Source: Allacma fusca (Eukaryota > Arthropoda > Collembola > Symphypleona > Sminthuridae). From it: a DNA stretch of 64,000 nucleotides. The stretch lies in NCBI GenBank assembly GCA_947179485.1, contig OX359249.1:45831415-45895414 (forward strand), given 5' to 3'. The notes below the pieces were generated by a model. It saw only the letters and a list, made by a program, of their open reading frames with translations, had not been told where the DNA came from and did not search any database. Both the position numbers and the translations under genes were made by a program. Below, one piece after another: positions 14,956 to 24,697 of the stretch; the first letter of the stretch is position 1; each line of letters opens with the position of its first letter.

Positions 14956-15398
14956 CCTCATTTGGAGGGAATCCTTGTTTTGGGGAGCCAAAGAGCTCCA
15001 GAGTTTTGAATATAGGAGCCGGTAGGCTCATTAGTTAAATTGAGGGCTCGGATGAGTCTCACCTGTTTTGTTTACCTGGCCATGGGTTTTTTTTAGAGGC
15101 TGGCCAGGTTAATTATAAATCTATTTATAGAAGTGAGGCTCCCTGTCCTGACCCACTTAAATTAATTTAGTTTATTAGTATTTTTATGCTGATCCAGTGA
15201 ACACCATATATGTATATATATATGTACTCCCGTAAGTACCTGCTCTAATATACATATATAGTGTACAATGTATAGTGGACAAAGTGAAGTGTAGTGTTTT
15301 TTCATATGACCTGAGCCTGGTTTTTGAGGTCGTCAAGAGCAGGAGGTCAAGGAGTGTTTTCTTTGTGTAGTATCTCGTCCCGCGGAAGCTGAGGGCCA

Positions 15399-15405
15399 TA
15401 TATAA
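15399..15405 (+). promoter_or_regulatory. LTR TATA box
   Basis: TATATAA, located about 215 bp before the AATAAA signal, as expected for a U3 promoter feeding an R region. The same site occurs at 26,332-26,338 in the 3' LTR. Confidence 0.6.
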
Positions 15406-15614
15406 GCAAGAGGCCTTCCCTGGAGGGGAATCAATCGTCATTCTCGTTTAGAATAAGTCAAGAGTTCTTTTGCTTTTACTGCGAGTCAGTCATTATTGTC
15501 ATTATTGTCATTGTGGTCGTTATTGTCATAGAATTACTTTGAAGAGTTCCGAGTTGAGCTAGTTGTGTTGTCCTGTGTATTGGTTTTGAAGTTATTATTA
15601 TTATTTTGTTGAAA

Positions 15615-15620
15615 AATAAA
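15615..15620 (+). terminator. LTR polyadenylation signal (5' copy)
   Basis: AATAAA lies downstream of the TATA box and is repeated at 26,548-26,553 in the 3' LTR, where it would end the genomic transcript. Confidence 0.55.
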
Positions 15621-16315
15621 TAGTAACACGACAGTTACTAAATTTAAACTTTATATCTGAGCCTTATTTTCGATTTTACTTTATTTTTGTAAATAGTAGA
15701 CAGGTTCCTGAAATTTATTTCCCCTCCTCTATCCTCATCTTTATGTTTTCGGATTTTTCCTCAAAAATCCGACCCTACCGCCTTTAGTGGAGTTTCTCTC
15801 CGCGAAGAGGTTACAAATTTATTTGTTGGGGACCGCCTCTGCGAGAACCGATCCACATAACCCTATTGAGTCCTGTATTTTTGTTTAGAGGAGTCGACTA
15901 CTGAAATAATTATTTTAGAGTCAGGCCTGCAGTTTACATGAGCGTACATACGCCCAGCTCATTTAGTGACCTCCGGTTAATATCCCCTGGAACTATCTCC
16001 CTGAAGTCTTGCCGACATTATAATTTAAGGCGCCGGGTAGTGTCCTGATATCCGTAGACCCGTGTGTGTTGGCCAAGTCTTTCTGGGAATTTCCAGCCGT
16101 TCCAGAAGTCATCCGTTTGAGTTGAGGCCATCGTGCCACCAAGTGGTTTTTTGTGCCTTGAACTTTTGCTTTGAACTAACAATATACTTTTGAGCCTTCC
16201 CCTATGAGACTTTTTGTGTTATTTTGAAGACTTATTTTGCGGGGTTCCTTAAACCCAGATCTATTTTCTGAACTTATTAGTGAAGTCCTATTTTGAAGTC
16301 TTGAGTACTCCGTTG

Positions 16316-16348
16316 ATGTCTCGCAAGCTATTTGGATCAAAAGACCAG
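16316..16348 (+). other. Short leader ORF ending at a splice donor
   Basis: An ATG opens 11 codons that end in CAG at 16,346-16,348, immediately followed by GTAAGT. This is a textbook donor in phase 0. The best-matched acceptor in the element is TGCAG at 24,693-24,697, one base before the ATG of the third ORF and in the same phase. I infer that this is the first coding exon of a spliced RNA for that ORF. Confidence 0.5.
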
Positions 16349-16654
16349 GTAAGTAAAAGACTTAAGTATTAATTTTCTCTCCCTGTCCTTTATCTGATTT
16401 CCTGTATTTTCAGAACTGTAGAGTTCTAATTCGGATAATATTGTAGGAGTTCATTTCAAACTCATGTGAATCAGTCAGGTTATATTTTTGAAAAAATTTG
16501 GTCGTCTTTCTGTAGCTGATTGTGAGTCATCGTCGTTGGAGTGCATTTGATTTCATAATTAGTGAAGCTGTATGAATTACTTCAATTTTTTTTGTGTCAT
16601 CTTTCGAAGTAAAATCTATTTTTTTGAATTTTGACAATTTAAAAAAAAAAAATA

Positions 16655-17420
16655 TATAAGTCCATTCGTAATTACTTGTGAAAGCCATGAGTTCTTTCCC
16701 CCTGAATTTGTAGTCAGTCTTTTTGTAAACAATTTTTTTGAATCGTGATTTGTAAGTCCGTTTCTATTTTCTGAAATATCTGTAACTAGTTAGTTTCCTG
16801 GAAGTAATTATTAATTGTTTTTTTGAGTTTTGAGAGATTTGCCAATTGGAAGTCTTTACTTGTGATTACTATAAGAGTCATGAGCTTTTCTTCTGATTTG
16901 TTTTGAATTCCATTTTTCATAATAGTATTGAGCCATAAGTTGTAAGTCTTTACTTGTGTTTAACTATGAGATTCATGAAAGTTTATTTTTGTCTCTGAAT
17001 TTGAAGTCCATTACTAAGTAATATTACTGAGTCCTAAATTGTAAGTCTCAGTTATTATTTGGAGAGATATTTCTGAAAGTCATGTCAGTTTCTTTTGACT
17101 GGGATTTGGTTTGACAATTTGTTTTTACATAAAGTGCGAGTCTCAGTGTCGATTTTTCTGAAAGTCATGACATTTTTTTAAACGTATGTTCAGTTTCTGG
17201 TAATTAGTGAATTGCCAGTCCTTGTCATATTTTTGAAATACCTGTAAAAGTCATGTTAGTAGTTTTTTAAATTGTCTTTGATCTCAAAAAAAAAAATTAT
17301 TGAATCCTGTGTTGTAAGTCCTGGTTCTCATTAATTAGAATAACTGTAATTCATAATAGTTATTTTTGAGCTTGCATTGAGCTTTTCTTTCGACTTATAA
17401 TGTTATGGAGTCGTGGTTGA
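16655..17420 (+). repeat. Degenerate ~96-bp tandem array in the leader
   Basis: A phrase beginning AGTCC or AGTCT recurs at about 16,659, 16,755, 16,851, 16,945, 17,044, 17,139, 17,217, 17,317 and 17,408. Most spacings are 94-100 bp. Most units continue with a T-rich stretch, then CTGAAA or CTGTAA and AGTCATG. The units are diverged from each other, so the array is older than the insertion. Its role is unknown. Confidence 0.65.
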
Positions 17421-18903
17421 GTAAAGTCTGTGGCTGATTGTGAATACAGTTTTTTTACTTGGTCTATCATGCTGTACTAAAAGTTCGTTCTCATAATCTT
17501 GAGAAATCTCCCGAGTCTCGATTATTTTTGTCTTGATCAAATCCTATGCTAATTAAGATTTATTTCGAGTCATGAACTTTTGCTAGACCTCCGAGAGTAA
17601 TGTATTTACATTTTTGGCTGTTTTTGGACATTTATTTACAATTAGAGGGAATTTAACCCTGTACGCCAACTTGGCTTGACAGTTGTACATATATGTGAAT
17701 ATTCATTTTCAATCAGTGTTGACCAGTCATCGACTTTCTGATTCGTTTGCATATTATTGCTGTTTCGGGTTCCTAGAGTTATGCACTCACAGTTTTAGTG
17801 CATAATTGTACCCATTAAGCATTATATTTTGCATTATTTTGGATTTTCATAATTTTGGCTACCAATTAGTACAGATTTTACTAGTAGTAATTTGCATTAG
17901 TGAGCCCTGATCTGGAGCACACATACCATATAGATTTAAGTGGTGTCCCTCTACTCTAATTGGGTTCTGTTTTTGTATGCTGATTTTGTTGAGAGTTGAA
18001 GTGAATATATGTACCTTCCCTTCCCATTCCTGGATATTCAATAGATAGTCTTGATAACTATATCGACGTCGCTCACGATTGGGATTGGCGGACCACTACT
18101 GAACGGGGAACTCTGGTTTTTCCGGATAGCCGTTCGCGCGACAAGGAACGAAAGTCGACGACTGTAGTGGTAATGTCAAAACGCGTGTAGTAAACGTGAA
18201 CAAGTTTTCTTGACGAGACCCCGGAGGCGGCTAGCTGAATAGTTAGTGTTGCGCAGTCGGAGCTATTGATTGTTCTCCTTACCCCTACCTGTATGAATGT
18301 TGATGTGTATGTTTGATTGTGTATGAGTGTAAGCGGTTTGTATAATTTTGTGTTAATGTAGCGGCTTGCTCATATTTGGCTTCATATTGCATAGAAGGTA
18401 GTAGTAGTAGCTTGTAGCTACTAAGGGTAGTTCATTTGGTTGTATTGCACGTGCAGTAGTAACGATCTGCATATATTCCGATTTATTTTGTGGTCCTTCG
18501 AACCGGGCTATTTTTGTGTTGTAGTGGTTTATAGCCATTTACAGTATAGCTAGGTGCTTGCTTGTGTCTACAGTTGGTTCCTTGTATCCTTATCTGCTAA
18601 TATAACTATTTTTGAACCATTTTTGATTTGAATAGTAGATTTTTGTGAGGAATTGCTCACAGCTTGCTTGTTTATTTGAATTTTTAGTACTTCTAATTTG
18701 TGGGAATACTCGCAAGAGTAGCTTACTGCCCTCATTCAATTTGAATTAGATTGCAAGGTATTGTTTAAGTTTTATTAATTTAAATTTAAATCATTCCTGG
18801 TCACATTCAAACGTTAGGGTGGTTACTACTGGTGGTAGTTACCGAAGTTCTACGGTTCCTCTTTCACATCCTTCCGAGTTTGTCCGTCCCTTATACTATT
18901 CCC

Positions 18904-19791
18904 ATGGATCAGAACGCAATTAATGCGGCAGTTCAAGCTGCGCTTCAGTTTTTAGCTGCTAATCCAGTCCCTGGTTTAGGAGGCAATGCCTCTAATGATT
19001 TCCATGTCATTCAGAACCTACGTAAGTATGACGGGTCGTATGTAGCTAGTTCCTGGCTAGATGAGTTCAATAGGGAACGCGGTACGTATAACCTTTCTAC
19101 TACATGGGCTCTACGAAATTTAGACAGGGTATTGTTAGGTACGCCTGCTATCTGGTGGAGGTCTCAACGTGGACCTTACTTCACCGCTATTGATAGGGAT
19201 CCTGCTACAGCTGATGCTACGTGGCAAGATGCATCCCAGGCCTTTATAGGGTTCTTCAGCAATGCTAATATTAAGGAGCGTGCTAGGTCAGAGCTCGAGT
19301 CAATTAGGTTTAGAGTTGGTGATGATGCCATGACTTATGTAACCAAGAAGGTTGACTGCATGACTAGGATGAACCCGAATATGCCTATCGATGACCAGGT
19401 CCGGTATTTGATTACTGGGTTACCTGAGGATATCAGACCATTTATAGCTGCTGGCGATGTAGATACGGTCGACCAGTTCTTTCGTAAGCTTAATAGGCAC
19501 ATTTCTTTGGGTATGCCTAAACATAAGATCAATAATGGCGAGAATAGCCAGAGTCCTCAAGTGAGGAAATTTGAGTCTAAGGGCAATGAGCCTAAGAAGG
19601 GAATTGAGGGGTTGAAAGTGCCCCGATATTCCATTGACCATATTAAGAGTTGTGTAGACCAAGAAGGGAGAAGATTATGTCTTGAATGTAAGGCTCCCGG
19701 TCATGCTGTTCGCAACTGTTTTAAGCTTGCACAAGCCCAGGGAATTACTATTCCAGCCTGGGGCAAGAAGAAAGATGAGTCAAAAAACTAG
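18904..19791 (+). CDS. gag: Gag (capsid and zinc knuckle), retrotransposon
   Basis: The protein is 295 aa from ATG 18,904; the frame is open for 24 codons upstream but has no ATG there. It is a Ty3/gypsy-type Gag with a capsid-like helical region over roughly residues 50-220, including a W-W pair near residue 80. One CCHC zinc knuckle has C259, C262, H267 and C272 (CX2CX4HX4C). Gag builds the particle and packages RNA. Pol lies in another frame 12 bp beyond the gag stop, so pol expression probably depends on recoding or reinitiation, as is usual in the family. Confidence 0.93.
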   Translation: MDQNAINAAVQAALQFLAANPVPGLGGNASNDFHVIQNLRKYDGSYVASSWLDEFNRERGTYNLSTTWALRNLDRVLLGTPAIWWRSQRGPYFTAIDRDPATADATWQDASQAFIGFFSNANIKERARSELESIRFRVGDDAMTYVTKKVDCMTRMNPNMPIDDQVRYLITGLPEDIRPFIAAGDVDTVDQFFRKLNRHISLGMPKHKINNGENSQSPQVRKFESKGNEPKKGIEGLKVPRYSIDHIKSCVDQEGRRLCLECKAPGHAVRNCFKLAQAQGITIPAWGKKKDESKN

Positions 19792-19802
19792 GAAGCCCTG
19801 GT

Positions 19803-22800
19803 ATGCGGGTACACAGGGCTGATACTAGTTTGACTGGTGTCCAGAAGGACGATTTTTGTCAATCATGGATTGATAAGTACAGTTGTACAAACCGTTTTTC
19901 AGCTCTAGAATTAGAGGATTTACCATGTAATGATGGTATTAAGTTATGTGACCTTAAGTCGTTTGGCATTGAAGCTTGTAACGTCATTAGGTTACGGAAT
20001 TTTTCTATAGTAGATGACGTGATATGGGCTGTCACTATAGCGGGCAATCCTGATTTAAAGATCAAGAGCTTCGTAGATACAGGTGCGGATATTAGTATGG
20101 TGCATCCCGATATACTTAGAAGGCTCGGTAATAGCTATACTAGGTATTCATGCCCTAATATTTATGCGACTCTGTCTGTTGGTAGTGAACGTGCATGCGT
20201 CATTAATGAATACGTATTATTTGATTTAGAAGCTAGTCGCTTTGGCAGTTGCCAATGGAAGTTCTTTGTAGTACCAAATGTAACTTCCGCGCTTACCATT
20301 GGTAAGGATTTTATGTCGCATTTTGGCGCATTAGTAGATATGCGTGTTTTAAGATTGTTCTTTATGAGTCAACCCGATGATGAGGAAGACTATTTGCATG
20401 TTAATGTTAAGCATTTAAGGAGTACTACTACTCAGAACCGTCCTATACCTAAAGAGGATCCTGTTTATCCTAGTTCGACCTTTCCAACTCCTGCTTTTGA
20501 GCACCCAGTTGTTGCAGCGCCTGCTAGGCAGACGAATTATATCAAAGCCTCAGTTAAGGGGGTATCACATATTAAAGCTTCGAAAGAAGTACCTGTTGCT
20601 AAAGCCTCTCCTAAAGGGGTACCTTATCCTAAAGCTTCGAAAGAAGTACCCATTGTTAAAGCTTCACGAGAAGTACCAGTATTTAAAGGTTCTGATGAAG
20701 TACCTATACCGAAAGCCTCTAAGAAAGGGGTACCATTTATTAAAGCCTTGCCAGAGGTACCTATTTTTAAATCCCCTATGAAAGAGGAAGTTTTTGTCAA
20801 GTCACCTGATAGAGTGAAATTATATTATGAGAAAGACGATTCTGTTAGCTCATTTCCCGATTCCATCAAAGATTTTAAGTTTTTCGATGCTAAGCCAAAA
20901 GATGCCGATTTTTATGGCCAAATAAAGGGTGAAATTCCTATCCTTGATATATTCCCCAAGCTTGCCAAGACTAAGAGTAATTATGTTAGTATTAAAAGAC
21001 CTTTCCGTATCCAACCTAAATGTATGCATAAGATTATGGTACATGTAGGAGGTCGCTATACTGGTGACATCATTGTTAACCGTAACGAGGAGTTACTACA
21101 TAGCGAAGGTATTCTGACTGTCTCCGGCGTTACGTCTAGTGTTAATGGTAGAGCTTGCGTATGGATTATTAATACCAATAACTGTCCGATTTTATTGCGC
21201 CCTTGTAGTGAATTCACTACTTTTGATTTATGTTTGAATACAGATAAAGTGATTTCTTTGAACGCTTTAGCAGTAGGTAAAGATGAGGAAATCTCATCTA
21301 TACCTAGTAATTTCCATTTTTCTGCAGACCAGTTGGCAGAATTTAATTTTGGCCCCACTTTAAGCAATGATATGCAGGGGAAATTAATTAGCATCCTAGA
21401 AAGGAACAGAGAAGTTTTTGCCTTTACGGATGAAGAAATCCAATGTATTGTAGATGGGGAAGGAAATCCTATAAAAGCCCAATTTAATTTACGTGATAAT
21501 ATCCCTGTAATAAGCAACCCATTTAGGCACTCGCCTGAGGCTGAGCGAATTATAGAGGAGCAGTTTGACAGAGAAGTCAAACTTGGTTGGGCGGAGGACT
21601 GCAATGGTCCATATGCAGCTCCCTGTTTATTGGTAGTACGCGGAGACAAGAAGAGGGCAGTTATAGATTACCGTTTGGTTAACAAAAAGATTGTCCCTTT
21701 TAGCTTCCCTGTTCCCAATCTGCATACGGTCCTTGATTCCTTTGCCGGTTCCTGTTGGTTCTCTAAAGTAGACTCTCCTGATGCATTTAAACAGATTGAG
21801 TTAGCCGAGGAGTGTCGGGATGCATTAGCTTTTATAACGAGTAAGCGTAAGTTAAGACCTACTCGTGTCCCATTTGGATCTATTAACAGCTTAGCGATTT
21901 TTCAGTCGGTATTGAACCGTATACTGTCAGACTATAATTTACAAGGATTAGCCAATTATGTAGATGATAATGCTATTCACGGTCCTACATTTGATGCTCA
22001 TTGTGAGAGACTCGATAAGTTTCTCGCCGTTCTTATGAAACACCATGTTAAGTTGAGACCTAAGAAATGTTCCTTCGGCTACGAAGAACTCAGTTATTTA
22101 GGTCATATTGTAAATCGTAATGGTATTCGTATAGATCCTGATCGCATTAAGGCGGTTATGGATTGGCCTGTTCCCAAGAATACTACGGAAATAAGGTCAT
22201 TTATTGGTTTTTGTGGATTCTTCCGACGTCATGTATGGCAATTTTCTAAGATCGCTGCACCTTTGCATAATTTAACTAAAGATGCTGTAGAATATGTATG
22301 GTCGCCTGAATGTCAGAATGCTTTTGACACTTTGAAGCAGGTTTTGACTACAGCTCCAGTTTTAGATTTCCCTAATTCTGACGGTAAACTTGAGATTTTC
22401 TGTGACGCCTCACATAAGGCGATTGGAGCTGTACTCATTCAGAATACTAATAGTATTCGAAGACCAATCGCGTTCTTTTCCAAATCTTTGACTAAACACG
22501 CTCTGAATTGGCAAATTATGGAGAAGGAGTGCTTCGCCATAATTTCTGCTGCAGAGAAATTTAGACCCTATATTTGGGGTAGACGTGTAGATGTCTACAC
22601 TGACAATAGCTCTTTACAATGGTTAATCAATTTGCGTGACCCTAGTGGTCGATTATTCAGATGGACTGCAAAATTGGCACCTTATTGTTTTGATATTTAT
22701 CATATTCCTGGTAAGACTAATGTTGTAGCGGATGCATTATCTAGAGTAAATTTGAGTAAATTTTCTGTCGCTCTCAATGCTTTTAAGGCAAGAGAACCTT

Positions 22801-24668
22801 CTCTTCGGTTAAGGTCTACCCATGTTAATCCTAGCGACCTGGCTGACGAGAGGGAACTCTTTGACTTTTGCATGGAAACTGAAAGAGAGAATTTTATAGC
22901 TATACAGAGGAAAGATCCTGCTCTGTATAAGATTATTTACGCTCTAAGAAGTAATGAAGTTGATAGCGCTAACATATCAGGAAAGTATAATGCTGATTAT
23001 GGTATTATTAATGATGTCTTGTATCGTGCAAATTATGATCCTGATGGAGTTTTATGGTTGCTTGTTTTGCCTGAAGTCTTACGATATAAAGTATTCAATG
23101 ATTACCACTGTAAAGAGTTGTCACATTTAGGACTCGATAAGACTTATTTAGCTTTGCAAAGACGTTATTATTGGCCTGGCATGTATAAGGATGTCAGACG
23201 TTGGATTAAGGCATGTAAAACATGCAAGTTTTTCAATGTTGCCCATACGAAGAGATCTGGTCCTATGATTTCAATGTTAACCCCAGTAGAACCATTTGTA
23301 CGCATTTCTCTAGATTTTATAGGTCCTCTAGCTGAAACTAGAGGAGGTAATAGACACGCGTTAGTAGTGATTGATCAAGCCACTCGATGGGCTGAAGTTA
23401 TCCCTACGCCTGATCAGACTGCAGAGTCCTTGCTCAGGGCATATAGAGATAAATATGCAGTTAGGTATACTCACCCCAAAATCCAAGTACTTGACAACGC
23501 TGCTAATTTTACTTCTGGATCCTATATGGATTATTGTAGAGAGAAGGGTATCACCCTCAAATTTATTAGTCCTCATCATCCTGCTTCTAACGCTTTTGTA
23601 GAGAGGCAGAATGGAACATTCAAGAACATCTTAGCTAAATTAGTTAACGAGGAACATGACAATTGGGACGAGGTACTCCCTCGTGCGGTGAAGAGTTACA
23701 ATTGTTCTGTTCATTCGGTAACTGGTTTTAGCCCTTTTTACTTGTTATATGGTGTTCACCCTAAGTTTGATATGGACAATAAATTACCCGTTTTTGAGGA
23801 GAAGTTGGAAGACCAAACGCCTGAAGAACGGCGTTTCCAACTTTTCAAGGATAGATATCTAGCTAACGAGAATACGTGTCGTCATCAGTTGAGAGAGAAG
23901 ATCAAGTTTGATCAGGCTCATCCTAATGTTATTTTTAATATAGGTGATTTAGTTCTTCATAAGAACTACGAACGTAAGAAGGGAACTACTGCTAAGTTTG
24001 TGGTTAAGTATAAAGGCCCGTATGTAGTCGCAGAACGTCCACGCCATCTTACGTATTTTCTGAAAGACCCTAATTGTGAACCTGATGATCACTCTATGTT
24101 AATGGCACATGTGCATAACCTGAAAGAGTATGTTCCTGATATTCCTATTCCTGAGCATCCAGTTGTAGAACTGGATTATAGCTTAAGTTGGTTAGATAAT
24201 TTTGTCCCTCAACCTGATTACCCTGAATTCTGTGATGATTATAATTTTTCACATGTCGGTGATGCCGCACATGAGCTTGCTGCGGAGCAAGGAGACGCTT
24301 TAAATAATGTTGTTTTTCCCCAACCTAATGAGGTTGTAATACCTGTAGAACCTGTAATGGTTAATATACCTATACCTATAGAACCACCTGTGGTTAATGT
24401 TAACGTACCTATAGAGCCTATTCCGGCTAATATTCCTGTTCCCATACCTGCCGTAGTACCAGTACCAGCACCAGTAGTGCGTAGTTCGCCACCTAGGAAT
24501 GCTCCTAGAGTACCTGTTTCGTCGAAGGGAAGTATTTCTTCCCGTACTAGCGGTAGAGTACGTACTCAGACGAAACATATGAATGTTGACCCTTCTAAAG
24601 CTTCATATGATATGAAGAAACTTGAGATTGTAGCGAATGCTTTGAAAACGCTACAAATGGCTATATAG
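19803..24668 (+). CDS. pol: Pol polyprotein: protease, RT, RNase H, integrase
   Basis: The frame is 1,621 codons from ATG 19,803. In order: an aspartic protease with D92-T-G-A; a spacer of about ten 9-10-residue repeats (residues ~245-340, KAS..VP type); RT with Y719-V-D-D; and RNase H with D868 and D934. Integrase follows with an HHCC zinc finger (H1102, H1108, then a CxxC) and catalytic D1171, D1231 and E1267, giving exact D,D35E spacing. A GPY-type motif (KGPYVV) lies near residue 1,400. The C-terminus is a Pro/Val/Ile-rich tail of repeated VPIP-like units (residues ~1,515-1,565). I see no chromodomain. It copies the element's RNA and inserts the DNA. It looks intact. Confidence 0.95.
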   Translation: MRVHRADTSLTGVQKDDFCQSWIDKYSCTNRFSALELEDLPCNDGIKLCDLKSFGIEACNVIRLRNFSIVDDVIWAVTIAGNPDLKIKSFVDTGADISMVHPDILRRLGNSYTRYSCPNIYATLSVGSERACVINEYVLFDLEASRFGSCQWKFFVVPNVTSALTIGKDFMSHFGALVDMRVLRLFFMSQPDDEEDYLHVNVKHLRSTTTQNRPIPKEDPVYPSSTFPTPAFEHPVVAAPARQTNYIKASVKGVSHIKASKEVPVAKASPKGVPYPKASKEVPIVKASREVPVFKGSDEVPIPKASKKGVPFIKALPEVPIFKSPMKEEVFVKSPDRVKLYYEKDDSVSSFPDSIKDFKFFDAKPKDADFYGQIKGEIPILDIFPKLAKTKSNYVSIKRPFRIQPKCMHKIMVHVGGRYTGDIIVNRNEELLHSEGILTVSGVTSSVNGRACVWIINTNNCPILLRPCSEFTTFDLCLNTDKVISLNALAVGKDEEISSIPSNFHFSADQLAEFNFGPTLSNDMQGKLISILERNREVFAFTDEEIQCIVDGEGNPIKAQFNLRDNIPVISNPFRHSPEAERIIEEQFDREVKLGWAEDCNGPYAAPCLLVVRGDKKRAVIDYRLVNKKIVPFSFPVPNLHTVLDSFAGSCWFSKVDSPDAFKQIELAEECRDALAFITSKRKLRPTRVPFGSINSLAIFQSVLNRILSDYNLQGLANYVDDNAIHGPTFDAHCERLDKFLAVLMKHHVKLRPKKCSFGYEELSYLGHIVNRNGIRIDPDRIKAVMDWPVPKNTTEIRSFIGFCGFFRRHVWQFSKIAAPLHNLTKDAVEYVWSPECQNAFDTLKQVLTTAPVLDFPNSDGKLEIFCDASHKAIGAVLIQNTNSIRRPIAFFSKSLTKHALNWQIMEKECFAIISAAEKFRPYIWGRRVDVYTDNSSLQWLINLRDPSGRLFRWTAKLAPYCFDIYHIPGKTNVVADALSRVNLSKFSVALNAFKAREPSLRLRSTHVNPSDLADERELFDFCMETERENFIAIQRKDPALYKIIYALRSNEVDSANISGKYNADYGIINDVLYRANYDPDGVLWLLVLPEVLRYKVFNDYHCKELSHLGLDKTYLALQRRYYWPGMYKDVRRWIKACKTCKFFNVAHTKRSGPMISMLTPVEPFVRISLDFIGPLAETRGGNRHALVVIDQATRWAEVIPTPDQTAESLLRAYRDKYAVRYTHPKIQVLDNAANFTSGSYMDYCREKGITLKFISPHHPASNAFVERQNGTFKNILAKLVNEEHDNWDEVLPRAVKSYNCSVHSVTGFSPFYLLYGVHPKFDMDNKLPVFEEKLEDQTPEERRFQLFKDRYLANENTCRHQLREKIKFDQAHPNVIFNIGDLVLHKNYERKKGTTAKFVVKYKGPYVVAERPRHLTYFLKDPNCEPDDHSMLMAHVHNLKEYVPDIPIPEHPVVELDYSLSWLDNFVPQPDYPEFCDDYNFSHVGDAAHELAAEQGDALNNVVFPQPNEVVIPVEPVMVNIPIPIEPPVVNVNVPIEPIPANIPVPIPAVVPVPAPVVRSSPPRNAPRVPVSSKGSISSRTSGRVRTQTKHMNVDPSKASYDMKKLEIVANALKTLQMAI
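20537..20805 (+). repeat. Tandem coding repeat between protease and RT
   Basis: About ten consecutive 9-10-codon units of the form (I/P/V/F)KAS(K)EVP or KASxKGVP. Units ending in EVP and GVP alternate loosely. It lies in frame within pol and looks like an expanded, basic and probably disordered linker. Confidence 0.75.
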
Positions 24669-24670
24669 TT

Positions 24671-24697
24671 GTTGTTTTGCTTGTTTTTCGCATGCAG
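24671..24697 (+). promoter_or_regulatory. Splice acceptor before the third ORF
   Basis: A T-rich tract ends in TGCAG, with AG at 24,696-24,697, one base before ATG 24,698. It matches the phase of the donor at 16,349. Its strength and position suggest a subgenomic spliced RNA, by analogy with env splicing in retroviruses. Confidence 0.5.

Larger units (their letters stand above)
14866..16017 (+). repeat. 5' LTR of the Ty3/gypsy element
   Basis: The LTR is 1,152 bp with a 6-bp terminal inverted repeat. A TA run (14,905-14,953) sits close to the outer edge. TATATAA at 15,399-15,405 is the likely promoter, with the U3/R boundary probably some 30 bp beyond it. AATAAA at 15,615-15,620 is the likely polyadenylation signal within R, and the remainder is U5. 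U5 contains a perfect 9-bp hairpin (15,750-15,771). A second inverted repeat, CCTGGCC/GGCCAGG, lies near 15,075-15,110. The U3/R/U5 boundaries are inferred. Confidence 0.95.
16018..18903 (+). other. Leader of the retrotransposon
   Basis: This is 2.9 kb between the 5' LTR and the gag ATG, T-rich and free of long open frames. It begins with an 11-codon ATG frame (16,316-16,348) that ends exactly at a consensus splice donor. The middle holds a tandem repeat array of about 96 bp. Many ATG triplets precede gag, so gag translation probably needs something other than simple scanning. Confidence 0.7.

Noticed and set aside
15184-15441. 85-codon antisense frame, identical in both LTRs (also 26,117-26,374)
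   Set aside because: It lies wholly inside the LTRs and its identity reflects LTR identity. It has no motif and no promoter in that direction.
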